From Streptomyces altiplanensis (GTDB lineage Bacteria > Actinomycetota > Actinomycetes > Streptomycetales > Streptomycetaceae): a stretch of 64,000 nucleotides of DNA. This document shows positions 42,099 through 51,203 of this stretch, piece after piece. Numbering within the stretch: the stretch's first letter is position 1; each line of letters starts with the position of its first letter. Under the pieces are notes generated by a model. That model made no database searches. It had not been told where the DNA came from and worked only from the letters and a program-made list of their open reading frames with translations. The stretch lies in the NCBI GenBank assembly GCA_003719395.1, contig RHMC01000010.1, forward strand, positions 1-64,000, read 5' to 3'. Both the position numbers and the translations under genes were made by a program.

Positions 42099-42104
42099 AC
42101 GCTA
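42099..42104 (-). promoter_or_regulatory. -10 box of a leaderless promoter (minus strand)
   Basis: TAGCGT on the minus strand ends 7 nt before the ATG at 42091; there is no binding site before that ATG. Confidence 0.5.
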
Positions 42105-42121
42105 GAAGCCGCCTCTGACAC

Positions 42122-42780
42122 TCGAGCCCCGAAAATCCCCCCTCAAATCCCGTTCGGCGTAATCCAATAAGAGAGCTTCACCAAGAAGGAGCATTAGTAG
42201 GGAGAAAAGAATCCTTCATGCAGTCCAGCGCGATGCGGCAGCACGCGCGATGCAGCCAAGGTGCACCTTGGTCGATCCACCCTGAACGGGTGAATCGTCC
42301 GCGGGGCCTGGCGGCGCTGACCGCTCGATCCGCAGCCTTCACCGCCTGTGTTGTTGGACTACTTCAAGATCTTCAGCTCTGAGGCCGGGGAGGCAGAACG
42401 GGCAGTCTTGTAGGGGATCTTGGGCGTCGACGGCAGCGTGACGGTGTTCGACAGCGTCAGCACTACGAGCTCGGTGTGTAGCCCGCCCACATTCGTTCAC
42501 CCCAGAAGCGGCGGGACGTCACGTCGTGAAACCGGTGTCCGCAGGCAGGGCTGCGGACACCCGGAGAGAGCCAGCGGACTACCAACCGACCGGCCGCCAG
42601 CCCCGCGGAAGCAGTCCGCCACAGCAAGATCCATCGTTGCACTTAGCTGTCACCGGAGCTGAGGGGCCAGATACGTGGCGTGCGGACCCGGCGCGGTACG
42701 CGACCGGGCCCCAGGCTGCCTATGGAGAATCTGTTGCGGCCGAAACCACGCCATCTCCCGATACGACTGGTGATGTCTGC
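42122..42780. other. Intergenic region, 660 bp, no firm gene
   Basis: A 43-codon minus-strand frame at 42359-42490 (GTG start, TELVVLTLSNTVTLPSTPKI then a KILK end) looks coding but is short and lacks a clear binding site; it may be a gene relic. Nothing else is supported. Confidence 0.35.
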
Positions 42781-43701
42781 CTACGAAGCGTGGGCGCTGC
42801 GTTGTGGCGTTCTTCGGGCTCGCGGATCAGTCAGCGCCGCGCGTTGCGCGAGGAGGGAGCGGGCGGATCGCTGGGAGTTCTGGATGCTGCGCGCGGCCGC
42901 CAGTTCCCTGGAGGACAGGACGCGGTGCCCGAGGGCGATCTCCTCCATGCGCTGCAGGAGCACCGTCTCGGGTATCACTGCTTTTCGACTCAGCTTCCAC
43001 ATGTCCTGTCCGCCGGCATCGCGTGTGCGATCGAGGTAGACCATGGGGCCACTGCCCGCGATGACCGGGCGCCGACTATTGCGTTTGGCACCGCCGGTGC
43101 GCCGGTCCTCTGCGCGGTCCCACGCCTGCTCCCAATCTCTGAGCGCGACGCCTCGCAGACCGCAGACCCGGACGAACTGGGTGACGAAATCCCGGGTGGG
43201 ACGCCCTGTCTGCTCGTTGAGTACCCGCCAGACGGTGGAGTGTGACAGCTGCCCGCCGCTGAGGTCCTCCAGCTCCTGGCAGGATCGGGCACCGTCTTTG
43301 CGGTACAGGTCCACCAAGGCCAGATGCAGGTCAGCGAAGTCGCGCACATAGGTGATGTGCTTCGGCTTCTCCTTCAGCGGCTCGGCCTCCTGGATCTGCC
43401 GGTAGCGGGCTGCCTTCCACAGCCGGTCGGCCTCGGCCAGGTTCGCATCGCACGCCGCTGCGTAGGCCAGCACCGCTTTGCGCCGCGGAACTCCGTGCGC
43501 CCCGGATGCAGCGCGCAGCAATGTGTCCGCACTGCACTTGGCCGACTCGCCCTCGGGCAGTGAAGCCCAGCGGATCCGCTCCGTACGGCGTGCCAGTTGG
43601 GTGTAGTTCAGCCCAGCGTTCTCGCGCTGGCTGCGCAGCCACTGGGACAGCGTCTGGAGCGCCTTGTCACACGGGGCAATGGGGTTTTCGCGTCGTCCCA
43701 T
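42781..43701 (-). CDS. Regulator with two helix-turn-helix regions
   Basis: ATG 43701 (MGRRENPIAPCDKALQTLSQ); 306 residues. Residues ~15-85 form an XRE-like HTH (WLRSQRENAGLNYTQLARRT, KCSADTLLRAASGAHGVPRR). A second HTH-like segment (LSGGQLSHSTVWRVLNEQTG, RPTRDFVTQFVRVCGLRG) lies near residue 155. The C-terminus is basic and low complexity. Follows the small membrane gene directly. Likely a transcription regulator. Confidence 0.7.
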   Translation of the reverse strand: MGRRENPIAPCDKALQTLSQWLRSQRENAGLNYTQLARRTERIRWASLPEGESAKCSADTLLRAASGAHGVPRRKAVLAYAAACDANLAEADRLWKAARYRQIQEAEPLKEKPKHITYVRDFADLHLALVDLYRKDGARSCQELEDLSGGQLSHSTVWRVLNEQTGRPTRDFVTQFVRVCGLRGVALRDWEQAWDRAEDRRTGGAKRNSRRPVIAGSGPMVYLDRTRDAGGQDMWKLSRKAVIPETVLLQRMEEIALGHRVLSSRELAAARSIQNSQRSARSLLAQRAALTDPRARRTPQRSAHAS

Positions 43702-43703
43702 CG

Positions 43704-43943
43704 TCAGTTCACCGCCCGTGCTGCCGTCCTGGACCCGCACAGTCTGCGGGCAAGCTTCACGCCGATGGTGGTGGCCTCGGTCAGCAGGACAATGACCGAG
43801 ATGCTCGGCATGCCTGCCAGGGCAAGGGCCCCGGCGAGGATCAGCACGATGATGATGACGACCGCCTCGGGGGCGGTCAACGGGGCGGGGCCGGACTGTA
43901 CGCACGTAACGCGGGTAGGGCGGCTGGGCACGGGTTCCTCCAT
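43704..43943 (-). CDS. Small single-pass membrane protein
   Basis: ATG 43943 (MEEPVPSRPTRVTCVQSGPA) with TTGGAG upstream; 79 residues, one long hydrophobic helix region (EAVVIIIVLILAGALALAGM then PSISVIVLLTEATTIGV). Ends 3 bp before the HTH regulator. Possibly a membrane partner of that regulator. Confidence 0.6.
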   Translation of the reverse strand: MEEPVPSRPTRVTCVQSGPAPLTAPEAVVIIIVLILAGALALAGMPSISVIVLLTEATTIGVKLARRLCGSRTAARAVN

Positions 43944-44177
43944 TGGTTGCGGCTCCAACTCGTGCACACTCAGAGGCGGTTGGCGTCGCCCGTTGGAGTG
44001 GCACCCTCAGATGTTGTCGTACCGCACACTGACAGGGGAACGAGGGCCCCCAACAAGCCGCGATAGCGGGCAAGCACCTCTCAGACTGGCCTCGCCCATT
44101 CAGTTCTGACGACAGGACGTTGCTGCACGTCAGAACCTTGATCCAGAACTGAATCCGCAGGAACCTCCCAAACACAG

Positions 44178-44389
44178 TTGAGCGACCCGCTCAAGCCCGT
44201 GATTCTGGGCACAACCTCGTACGCGTACGTGCGCACAGGTACGGACAGTCCCTCCGGTCTGTGGCTCCAACCTCGACACGGGATAAACGCGGTGGCCGCG
44301 TTGGCGCGAGGGCCCCCGCAGCAAACTCGGCAGTTCATACCTGCCGACACCGAAGGCGGCCCGGAGACATCGCTCTCCGGGCGCCTTCG
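44178..44389. other. Structured gap with strong terminator
   Basis: TTGAGC-GACCC-GCTCAA hairpin (44178-44194), CGGCAG/CTGCCG hairpin near 44330-44348, then a 16-bp stem with one bulge (44351-44389). No gene lies between, so a small RNA reading rightward is possible. Confidence 0.4.
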
Positions 44390-44469
44390 TGCTCTCGGCC
44401 CAGCAGCAGGAACTATCACCTACGCGGGCGCGAGGTAGTCGGGCCCGCGTCCTGACCGCGGTCCCGTTC

Positions 44470-44724
44470 GTGCCCGCGTACGTCCTGCTCGCCGCGCTCG
44501 CGGTCATCGTCGTACTGCTCACCGTTGTGGCCATCGTCGCGCGGGCGGTGATGGCGAAGGCCCGGCCCGAGGACTTACAGCACATCTTCCCGGGCTTGGG
44601 GCAGGTCCTGGCCGCGTTGGCCCTGCTCCTCCCCCAGGGGGCGCGGACGAGGGGGCCGACCGTGTCCCCGCCGGCCCTCGTGTGGTCCGAGCGAAGAGGA
44701 GGCCGACACCACCCGCGGGGCTGA
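44470..44724 (+). CDS. Small membrane protein
   Basis: GTG 44470 (VPAYVLLAALAVIVVLLTVV); 84 residues: a long hydrophobic N-terminal helix, KARPEDLQHIFPGLGQVLAA and a second hydrophobic stretch. The proline/arginine tail may be beyond the true end. The start could be further upstream in the same frame. Function unknown. Confidence 0.5.
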   Translation: MPAYVLLAALAVIVVLLTVVAIVARAVMAKARPEDLQHIFPGLGQVLAALALLLPQGARTRGPTVSPPALVWSERRGGRHHPRG

Positions 44725-44732
44725 GGTTTGGG

Positions 44733-45635
44733 TCAGCCCGCCGACGGCTGACCGGAGGGCGCGGCCTGGTCGGCGGGCTGGTCCAGCTGCTGCTGGCGAC
44801 GCCGCTGCTCGTTGCGGCGGTCTTCGACCCGCTGGGTGAACAGCTTCAGCGCCTGCTGCTCCTGGTCGGCGTCGAAGTCGCTGTAGGGGCCAACGCCAAG
44901 GGTGAAGGCGTTGACCTCCTCCTCGATGGCGTCGGCGGTCTGGAGCAGGAAGTAGCTGCGCTCGCGGTACTTGTAGTAGCCGGTGAAGGCAGCGGCCAGC
45001 GTGACGGTGAAGCCGATGATGACGATCGTGATGTTCTGCCAGGTGAACTGGTTGCGAGTGTCCAGGGCGGCGACGGTGGTCGTGGACGCCGCCCCGATCA
45101 TGATGAGGTTCTGCAGCATGTTGTGGATGAACCGGTATCTGCGGCTGTCCGTCCGGTGCTGCTCGATCACCCCGGCCACATCCTCGCGGTAGAGGCTGCG
45201 CCGCTCCTTCAGCGTCGGATGGATGAGCGCGCTGAGAAATCGGAGGGCCTCACGGTTCGTCGCGAGCATGTCCTCCAGCTGCGCCAGGCTCAGCTGGCCG
45301 CGGGGAGGAGCGGCGACCCAGGCGGCCACGCCGGAGACCAGCGCCACCACTCCGCAGATGATGTCCACCCGGAGGAACCGGGAGGGGGAGCCCCATGTCA
45401 GAACAGTCCACAGCAGGCCCGCCAGGACCGCACCGCCGGTCACGGCCAGGGCGACGCCCATCGTGCGGATCCTTCTCCTGCGTCGCGTCAGATCCCGTTC
45501 CGTCTGCCTCACGTCGTGCCGCAGCTTGCGCAGCGAGGAGTGTTCATCGGCTTCGGTTTGCCATTGTTCGGCACTCAGATGGTCGTCCGCGTCGCTGAGT
45601 CGGCGGGGCGCATCGTCGTCAAGACTGCGGGCCAC
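44733..45635 (-). CDS. SLATT/DUF4231-like 2TM protein
   Basis: GTG 45635 with GAGAGGACC upstream; 300 residues. Charged N-terminal helix (HSSLRKLRHDVRQTERDLTR), two helices (MGVALAVTGGAVLAGLLWTV, IICGVVALVSGVAAWVAAPP), a cytoplasmic helix, two more hydrophobic segments (LIMIGAASTTTVAALDT and ITIVIIGFTVTLAAAFTGYY), then the signature YKYRERSYFLLQTADAIEEE with GPYSDF. SLATT-type proteins are predicted pore-forming effectors in nucleotide-signalling conflict systems. No sensor gene is adjacent. Confidence 0.68.
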   Translation of the reverse strand: MARSLDDDAPRRLSDADDHLSAEQWQTEADEHSSLRKLRHDVRQTERDLTRRRRRIRTMGVALAVTGGAVLAGLLWTVLTWGSPSRFLRVDIICGVVALVSGVAAWVAAPPRGQLSLAQLEDMLATNREALRFLSALIHPTLKERRSLYREDVAGVIEQHRTDSRRYRFIHNMLQNLIMIGAASTTTVAALDTRNQFTWQNITIVIIGFTVTLAAAFTGYYKYRERSYFLLQTADAIEEEVNAFTLGVGPYSDFDADQEQQALKLFTQRVEDRRNEQRRRQQQLDQPADQAAPSGQPSAG

Positions 45636-45662
45636 GGCTTTGGTCCTCTCGTCTGCGCAGGC

Positions 45663-46235
45663 TCAGCGGGCGAACGCTTCGGTCAGGCTGATGCGGTAGC
45701 CGTCCTCTTCCATCAGCACGACGGTGACGCCGAACGGGTCGGGGTGGTCCAGCTCGATCGGGGTGAAGGAGAAGTTCACCGCCGCCTGGATCGGTGGCAC
45801 CAGTTCGCCGCTGGGCTGCGGCGCGGGGGCCGGCCTCCAGTCGGGGGCGACCGAGGCCCAGCCCTCGGGGCTGCGGGACAGGAGCTGCTCGCTGTAGGGG
45901 AACTGGTGCAGGACGTGCCCGTCCCGGGTGGCGACCACCATGTTGAGGCACGGTGCCGGGCCGACGATCGGCAGCTCGCAGGCGGTGGCGACGTCGTGGG
46001 TCTCCCAGGCGAGGACGACCTCGTCCGCGCCGGCCGCCGCGGCGATGTTCGCGAGTTCCGCGATCCCGGCGAGCGCGTCCTGGCCGACCTTGAGCGGGCG
46101 GACCCAGATCAGCCCGACCAGCTCGCCGCGCACCAGCGGCATCATGAGCGGGCGCGGCATGACCCCCTCGCCCAGCGAGGCGGTGTACGTCTCCTTCGCG
46201 ACGCCGACCAGTCCGTCCCACATCCGCGCGTCCAC
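45663..46235 (-). CDS. Hypothetical protein, 190 residues
   Basis: GTG 46235 (VDARMWDGLVGVAKETYTAS) with AAGGGGGC upstream. Alpha/beta, soluble: MPLVRGELVGLIWVRPLKVG, AAAAGADEVVLAWETHDVAT and a C-terminal beta region (VNFSFTPIELDHPDPFGVTV). Unrecognised. It lies 28 bp upstream of the SLATT-like gene, probably in one operon, and may be its regulator or sensor. Confidence 0.68.
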   Translation of the reverse strand: MDARMWDGLVGVAKETYTASLGEGVMPRPLMMPLVRGELVGLIWVRPLKVGQDALAGIAELANIAAAAGADEVVLAWETHDVATACELPIVGPAPCLNMVVATRDGHVLHQFPYSEQLLSRSPEGWASVAPDWRPAPAPQPSGELVPPIQAAVNFSFTPIELDHPDPFGVTVVLMEEDGYRISLTEAFAR

Positions 46236-46480
46236 GGAAGCCCCCTTATCTCAGCTGTTCGTGATCGCAGCCGACCTTGCCACGCGGAGTGATGCCGTGT
46301 CAGGGCGATGATCGGCCAGCCCCTTCAAGCGGCGGATGCTGGGCTGGTGAAAGGGGAGCGCTGCCAGACAGTGAGGTGTGGCGTGAATCACAGCGGGTGT
46401 CGGGAAATTGAGTGCCGGATCAGCTCTTCCCCGTCGCAGGTAAGTGAACAGACTTACCCAAGCAACAAAGGAGGCCCGAG

Positions 46481-48012
46481 ATGCCTGCGGTTTCAACTCC
46501 GGACTCGGCACCCGAGGATGCCGCTCAGCGTCCTGCTGCAGCACCGTCCGACGCAACAGGAGCGCTGCTCGTTCCCTCAGCGGAAGGATGCGGCTCGCCC
46601 GAAACCGTCGCGCTCGACGAGCCGGGCGACGCCGGTCTCGCAGCGCCGATGGACGGCCCGACCTGGACATGGACGGGCCCGACCTGGACCACGGTGTCTT
46701 CCCGCCGCTTGACGATGCCGTCCTGAACTCCGGCAGCCTGGCTGATGTCGTGGACACGGCCGCCTTCTGGTCCGGCGTCAGCGACTCCTTCCAGCCGCTG
46801 GTCGGCCTCAGCACGATGCTCAGCGAGTTCACCGAGCGGGCGAACTTCGGGCTCGCCCCGGCTCTCGCAGGCATCGAGCTGGCAGTTCCCCGGCTTCCCA
46901 ACATCGGAGAGATGGTCGGCCAGTCACTGCTGGACGGACTGACGGCCCGCAATGCTGCGCTGTCGGCGCTGGCTGGCGTGCAGCCCCAGATCCTCTCGCT
47001 GTCCGAGAGCGTGAACTCGGTCCTGCCCTCCGTCGTGAACACGCTGGGGCTGCTGGACGGGCTCAACCCGGCCAGGGCGGTCTTGTCCGTAATCGAGCCG
47101 CAGGTCAACAGCCTGGCGAGCGTGCTGGGATCGGCCGCCCGTCTGTCGTCGATGGCTGACGCCTTTCAGCCGCTGGTTGGTCTCGGTGAACTCGTTCGTC
47201 CGTTGCACTTCGGCCTGGCCCCGGTGTTCGAGGGTCTCCCGGCTCTGATGCCCCCGCTGCCCAGCCTGGCGAAGATGGCAGGAACGCTCGCCCCATGCTT
47301 CGCCATCCAGGTGGGAGTGCCGCGGATGATGCAGGAGGTCCTGCGCACCCTGCCGACGATGGCGGACCTCATCGGTGGCCATATGGCCGACCTCTTCGCC
47401 GGAGTCCGGTCTGTTGCTGACTGGGCGAAGCGGCTGAAGCCGTCCGTCCTTGCCGAGGCCCGCTACGCCTTCGACGCGTATAAGAAGGGCGACACGGAGC
47501 CGATGAAGGACTTCCTGCGCCGCTGCCTGCGTCTGTGGCCGGTGCTGGAGGACCACTGTCAGGCCCTGGCTGTGGCGATGTTCGAGCGCGCATGGGAGCA
47601 GGAGGCCGACCTCACCGACGACCAGTCGGTGCGCAGGGTCCTGGTCCGGTACGCGCGCCAGGGCTGCGACTTTGAGCGCGATCACCAGATCCGCGGTGTC
47701 TCGATCGGTTACATCCCGGACGGTTGGGAGCAGCGGGACACCGTGCCCGGACCGGAGGATCTGGTGATTCCCCGCCTCGTTTCATGGGCCGAGCAGTTCG
47801 AGACCGCTCCGGTGAGCTACGTGGCAGGCAAGCTCAACGAGCAGGAACAGGCCCTGGTCCGTGCCTGGTCGGAAAACCACCCCATGACGTGGCCCAAAGC
47901 GTCGGACCTGGTGCAGCAGGATAAGGCACAAGGAGTGCGGGCCCGACGCAAACTGAAGCGCCTCGGCAAGGAGTGGCGCAGGCGCGAGAACAGCCGCCAG
48001 GAGCTGCCGTGA
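46481..48012 (+). CDS. Large protein with internal repeats and sigma-like C-terminal HTH, frameshifted
   Basis: ATG 46481 behind a perfect AAAGGAGG. The N-terminus is acidic (PAVSTPDSAPEDAAQRPAAA); then a tandem repeat MDGPDLDMDGPDLD is broken by one missing G (GGCCC in copy 1, GGGCCC in copy 2, near 46655-46675). The central part duplicates a unit of ~45 residues (FQPLVGLSTMLSEF... and FQPLVGLGELVRPL...), rich in leucine and alanine. The C-terminal half has FDAYKKGDTEPMKDFLRRCL and ends KASDLVQQDKAQGVRARRKL followed by KRLGKEW, like sigma region 4. Coupled by GTGA to a 2TM gene. Function unknown. Confidence 0.68.
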
Positions 48013-48206
48013 GTGCGCCGTCCGACCGATCGCAGGAGCCGCTGATGACGGTGCGTGCCGCGGTCATCTTGATGCTGGGTACGCAGATCGCCGTGGTTGC
48101 CGGCGTGCTGACCGTGCTGGCAGGGAACGCATGGGCTGTCGCGGTACTGGCTGCCGGGGGCGCCTTCGCCGGCACTGTCGCCTTCGCCCGGTCCGTGATC
48201 GGCTGA
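48009..48206 (+). CDS. Small two-helix membrane protein coupled to the previous gene
   Basis: GTG 48009 overlaps the stop (GTGA). 65 residues: TVRAAVILMLGTQIAVVAGV then LTVLAGNAWAVAVLAAGGAF, short ends. The pairing of an HTH-tailed protein with a 2TM protein recurs at 9645/10770. Confidence 0.65.
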   Translation: MSAPSDRSQEPLMTVRAAVILMLGTQIAVVAGVLTVLAGNAWAVAVLAAGGAFAGTVAFARSVIG

Positions 48207-48245
48207 ACCGCCCGGGCGAACAGGACGCCCGGGCCGACGCCGTGG

Positions 48246-48821
48246 TCACAGCGAAGAAGTACGCAGGCCGTTGCGGCGGGTGGTGACCAGACCTCGCCAT
48301 CGCCGCCGCGTGTGCTGGGCACCGTCGATCCAGCGTGTTGGTGAGGTTTCCTCGAGGGCAGGTCGGCCATGAAGGCGACGATGTCGCTGTAGTAGGCGAA
48401 GTCGCCGCGGGTGTTCTCGCGCAGCCGGGCGATCGTCGCGGCCACCTGGTCCTGGTCGTTGCGGACGGCGTGGTGGAAGGCGAGGGCGAGGTCCAGGGCA
48501 AGCTCGCCGTACGTCACGCCCGCTGTGAGGATCTCGGCGCGCAGCACCTGGGCGCGGTCGTCGATGTCGGCGTCGGTGCGGCCGGCGTCGCATGCAAGCG
48601 CCGCGATATGGGTGACCAGGGTGGTGGCGCGCAGATCCACGCCAGCCAGAAGCTGCTCAGCGAGGGCGAGCTCGCTGCCGGCTAAGGCCGGGTCGGTGAA
48701 GGCCAGAGCGAAGGCGCGGTGGGCCTGGCTGTTGCCGCGCTCACCGGTGACACCGTGGTGCTCGGCTTCGTCGCGTGCGGCGGCGTACGCGACGGCGGCG
48801 CGGTCCATGTCGCCGTGGGGC
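48246..48821 (-). pseudogene. 3' fragment of a STAND-TPR gene
   Basis: The minus frame reads PHGDMDRAAVAYAAARDEAE, HAVRNDQDQVAATIARLREN and, after a shift near 48345, TRWIDGAQHTRRRWRGLV to TGA at 48246. It aligns along its length with the C-terminal TPR part of the gene at 59185-61858 (PHGDMDRAAAAYATARDQAE, TRNRWRGLV). At 48821-48824 the similarity ends abruptly and rep-derived DNA begins. Confidence 0.7.
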
Positions 48822-49231
48822 CAGCTGCACGAGCGGGTGACCGCCCAGGCGTGGGCCAAGGCGCGCGAGTGGGAGCAGGTCCGCGCCCGGCGGGCTGCCG
48901 CGAAGGCCACGGCCGCGCAGGTCGCCGCCATCCCGGCCGAGCCCGTGGCGCCCGTCGTCATCCCCACGCCGCGCCCGGCCGCCTCGCCGGCCCCGCCGTC
49001 GACGACGTCGGCCAGGAGCAGGAGCTCGTGATCGAGGACCTGACCCGCGAGCAGGTCATCGGCTGGCGCGCCCGCGCCGCCCACGACCACCAGCCTGTGT
49101 TCGACCACATCGACCGGTATGACGAGACCTCGGCCCGGCGCCTGTTCACCAGCAGGTTGGTGGACCAGGTGCAGCGCCTCGCGGGCCTCGGCCACCTCGG
49201 TATCGGCTACACCCCGTGGGGGAAGGCATGA
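48822..49231 (+). pseudogene. Partial copy of the Rep C-terminus
   Basis: Reads HERVTAQAWAKAREWEQVRA, a shift near 48995, then QEQELVIEDLTREQVIGWRA, VFDHIDRYDETSARRLFTSR and GLGHLGIGYTPWGKA, matching 37655-38114 closely. The N-terminal DNA-binding half is absent, so it is a fragment. Fused to the STAND fragment at its left end. Confidence 0.7.
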
Positions 49232-49540
49232 GCGGCGACCGGATGTCCGACGTCGACCTGGCCCGGGTCACGCTGCGGGCCGCGATAGAGCAAGCACGGA
49301 AAAACGGCGACCGTACAGCGAAGGCCAAACAGCCGCGCCCAACCACAGCGGTGCGCCGGGACGGGCGCAAGCCGCTGAACCTCGCGGCGGCGATCGGCGT
49401 GCTGGTCACCGAGCGGTGGGAGCTCCCGACCGTCGGCGCCTCGCTGCACAAGCGGCGGTGGGCTACGCCGCGGAGTCGTCGGCCTGGGCGATAAAGGCCC
49501 GGCTAGAGCAGGCAGCAGGTGCGTCCAGGGCGCGATCCCG
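49228..49540 (+). pseudogene. Partial, internally deleted DciA-like copy
   Basis: ATG 49228 overlaps the Rep-copy stop. Reads SDVDLARVTLRAAIEQARKN, AVRRDGRKPLNLAAAIGVLV and WELPTVGASLHK; then, after a deletion and shift, AAVGYAAESSAWAIKARLEQ near 49455-49515. It lacks the C-terminal region. Its CTGCGGGCC run at 49272-49280 is the reference for the missing G at 38160. Confidence 0.68.
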
Positions 49541-49568
49541 TTGCGCGAATTCCGCCGCATGCCCAGTG

Positions 49569-49583
49569 CTACATATGTAGAGT
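49569..49583 (+). promoter_or_regulatory. PadR operator overlapping a leaderless -10 box
   Basis: Perfect palindrome CTACATATGTAG (49569-49580) overlaps TAGAGT (49578-49583), which ends 7 nt before the ATG at 49591. ATGT-type dyads are typical PadR targets, so autoregulation is likely. Confidence 0.6.
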
Positions 49584-49590
49584 TAGGGCC

Positions 49591-49953
49591 ATGAGGACTC
49601 CTTTCCGTATCACGTCGACAACCCTCGACGTTCTTGAGGCCTTCCTCGCATCAAGCGAGGAACTGCACGGCTTCGCGGTGGCGAAGGCCGTTAGCAAGCC
49701 CACCGGCAGCGTGTACCCGATCCTCTCGCGCTTCGAGGAGGCCGGCTGGCTGAGCAGCAGATGGGAGGACGAGAACCCCCAGGAAGGCCGCCCGAGGCGC
49801 CGGTTCTACGAGCTGACGCCCAACGGCACCGAGGAGGCTAAGCGCATCGTCATTGAGCGGCGGGGTGGGCTGCCCAGTGCGAAGCCCGCGGACCAGCGGC
49901 CGCAAACCCGGCCGAGCTTAGGATTCATGGTGCGCTGGGGGATGGCTCGATGA
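49591..49953 (+). CDS. PadR-family transcriptional regulator
   Basis: 120 residues. Winged-helix domain: STTLDVLEAFLASSEELHGF, AVAKAVSKPTGSVYPILSRF, EEAGWLSSRWEDENPQEGRP, RRRFYELTPNGTEEAKRIVI. This is the short PadR-s2 type with little C-terminal dimer helix. Coupled by ATGA to the membrane protein gene; PadR/membrane pairs often control transport or envelope stress. Confidence 0.85.
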   Translation: MRTPFRITSTTLDVLEAFLASSEELHGFAVAKAVSKPTGSVYPILSRFEEAGWLSSRWEDENPQEGRPRRRFYELTPNGTEEAKRIVIERRGGLPSAKPADQRPQTRPSLGFMVRWGMAR

Positions 49954-50645
49954 ACGAGATGCTCTCCAACCCGGTTGTCAGTCTGCTGGTTGGCCTGCTC
50001 TTGGCCGAAGGCACAGAGATCGCCCCTTGGATGGCGCGCAGAGTTCTGCACACTGCTGCTCGTCGGCTCGGGAGCCCCGAGGCCACCACTCGATACGAGG
50101 AGGAATGGCTTGCGCTGCTCGAAGAGCGCCCGGGGAAGCTCCTTAAGCTCATCCTTGCGATCAACATCCTGCTCTTTGCGACGCCGCGGCTCCGGCGCAG
50201 CTACCGAGCGAAGGGGCAAGCGATCAGCAAAAAGCGCAAGTTGGGCCCCGTCTTTCAGGCGGATGCGCTGCTTCAGCGCATCCGCGAAGACCACGCCTTC
50301 CTCCTCGACCCTGACCTGGGTTCCTGGGAGGTGCTGCGCATCAGGCGGGAGCGAAGTAAGCACGACATCCTCGCCCTCGTGTCGATGAGCATGTTCTTTG
50401 TCGCCTCGAACGCGTACTTCCTCGCCGCGCATGACTTCATCCACCTCGTTCCGTGGGCTTTCTGGGCGGTCAGCGTGGCGGCGGGGATGACCGGTGCAAT
50501 GAGCATCCTCATCCTGATGCTCGGGTTCCGCACGAGGACATACACGATCCTGATCCAGCACACGAGTGGGCCTCGGATCGACGTCACGCGGGTGTCGCTC
50601 TACAAGTACACCTGGCCCTACCTGCTGAAGATGGCCTTCACGTAG
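49950..50645 (+). CDS. Membrane protein co-operonic with PadR
   Basis: ATG 49950; 231 residues. N-terminal helix (SNPVVSLLVGLLLAEGTEIA), RYEEEWLALLEERPGKLLKL (an actinobacterial R-Y-x-E-E-W motif), hydrophobic LILAINILLFATPRLR, then two membrane helices (ILALVSMSMFFVASNAYFLA and LVPWAFWAVSVAAGMTGAMS) and a short beta-rich end. Function unknown. Confidence 0.75.
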   Translation: MNEMLSNPVVSLLVGLLLAEGTEIAPWMARRVLHTAARRLGSPEATTRYEEEWLALLEERPGKLLKLILAINILLFATPRLRRSYRAKGQAISKKRKLGPVFQADALLQRIREDHAFLLDPDLGSWEVLRIRRERSKHDILALVSMSMFFVASNAYFLAAHDFIHLVPWAFWAVSVAAGMTGAMSILILMLGFRTRTYTILIQHTSGPRIDVTRVSLYKYTWPYLLKMAFT

Positions 50646-51190
50646 GCATCGTGGGATAGGTCATTATGCTCCCCGGCTGCTCGGGTGCCCCCCGGGAGCC
50701 GGGCGTGTCATCGGTGGCGGTCGTAACGCGCAGGACGCCTGATCAGCCTGGAGTCAGCCGACGTGATGCCCGGCTCGAAGCACTTCGGAAGGCGGCAAGC
50801 TGCTGGCCCGGGTTGAACAGCCCTTGCGGTACGCCGAAGCCTTGAGCAGGACCGCGGACTGCTCCCCGCCGACATCGTGTCGTACGACAGCATCAGCGCC
50901 CTGCGCACCGCGTAGGAAGACATGTTGGCGCTGCTGGTGTCCTCTCTGCAGCGCTCCCACGTTCAGCTGCCGCATAACTCGGCTACGCCCTCAACCAGGT
51001 CGTCGGCGAGCTGCGCAACAGTTCGATTCCCAGCCCGGCCACTATCGCCGCTGCCGAGGCTGCCGTTGGCGCCCGTCGCGCCGTTCCAGCGCACCGAGCC
51101 GACTGCCTCGTAGGCCGGCTCCAGGCAGGCCGGTCGTGTCCTTCCGCTGTTGGGTACTGCCCGACAGACTGGCTCTCCGCACGAAAGCGA
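50646..51190. pseudogene. Relic coding region, 545 bp
   Basis: A plus-strand frame around 50840-50985 reads LEQDRGLLPADIVSYDSISA then a stop (TAG 50912) and DMLALLVSSLQRSHVQLPHN; a second piece at ~50985-51090 reads GYALNQVVGELRNSSIPSPA. Both look coding but are broken. No intact gene is supported and I cannot name it. Confidence 0.35.
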
Positions 51191-51203
51191 TCAAGGGGAA
51201 ACC

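Noticed and set aside
42526-43245. Rightward frame overlapping the HTH regulator at 42781
   Set aside because: Shadow of the leftward regulator plus intergenic sequence.
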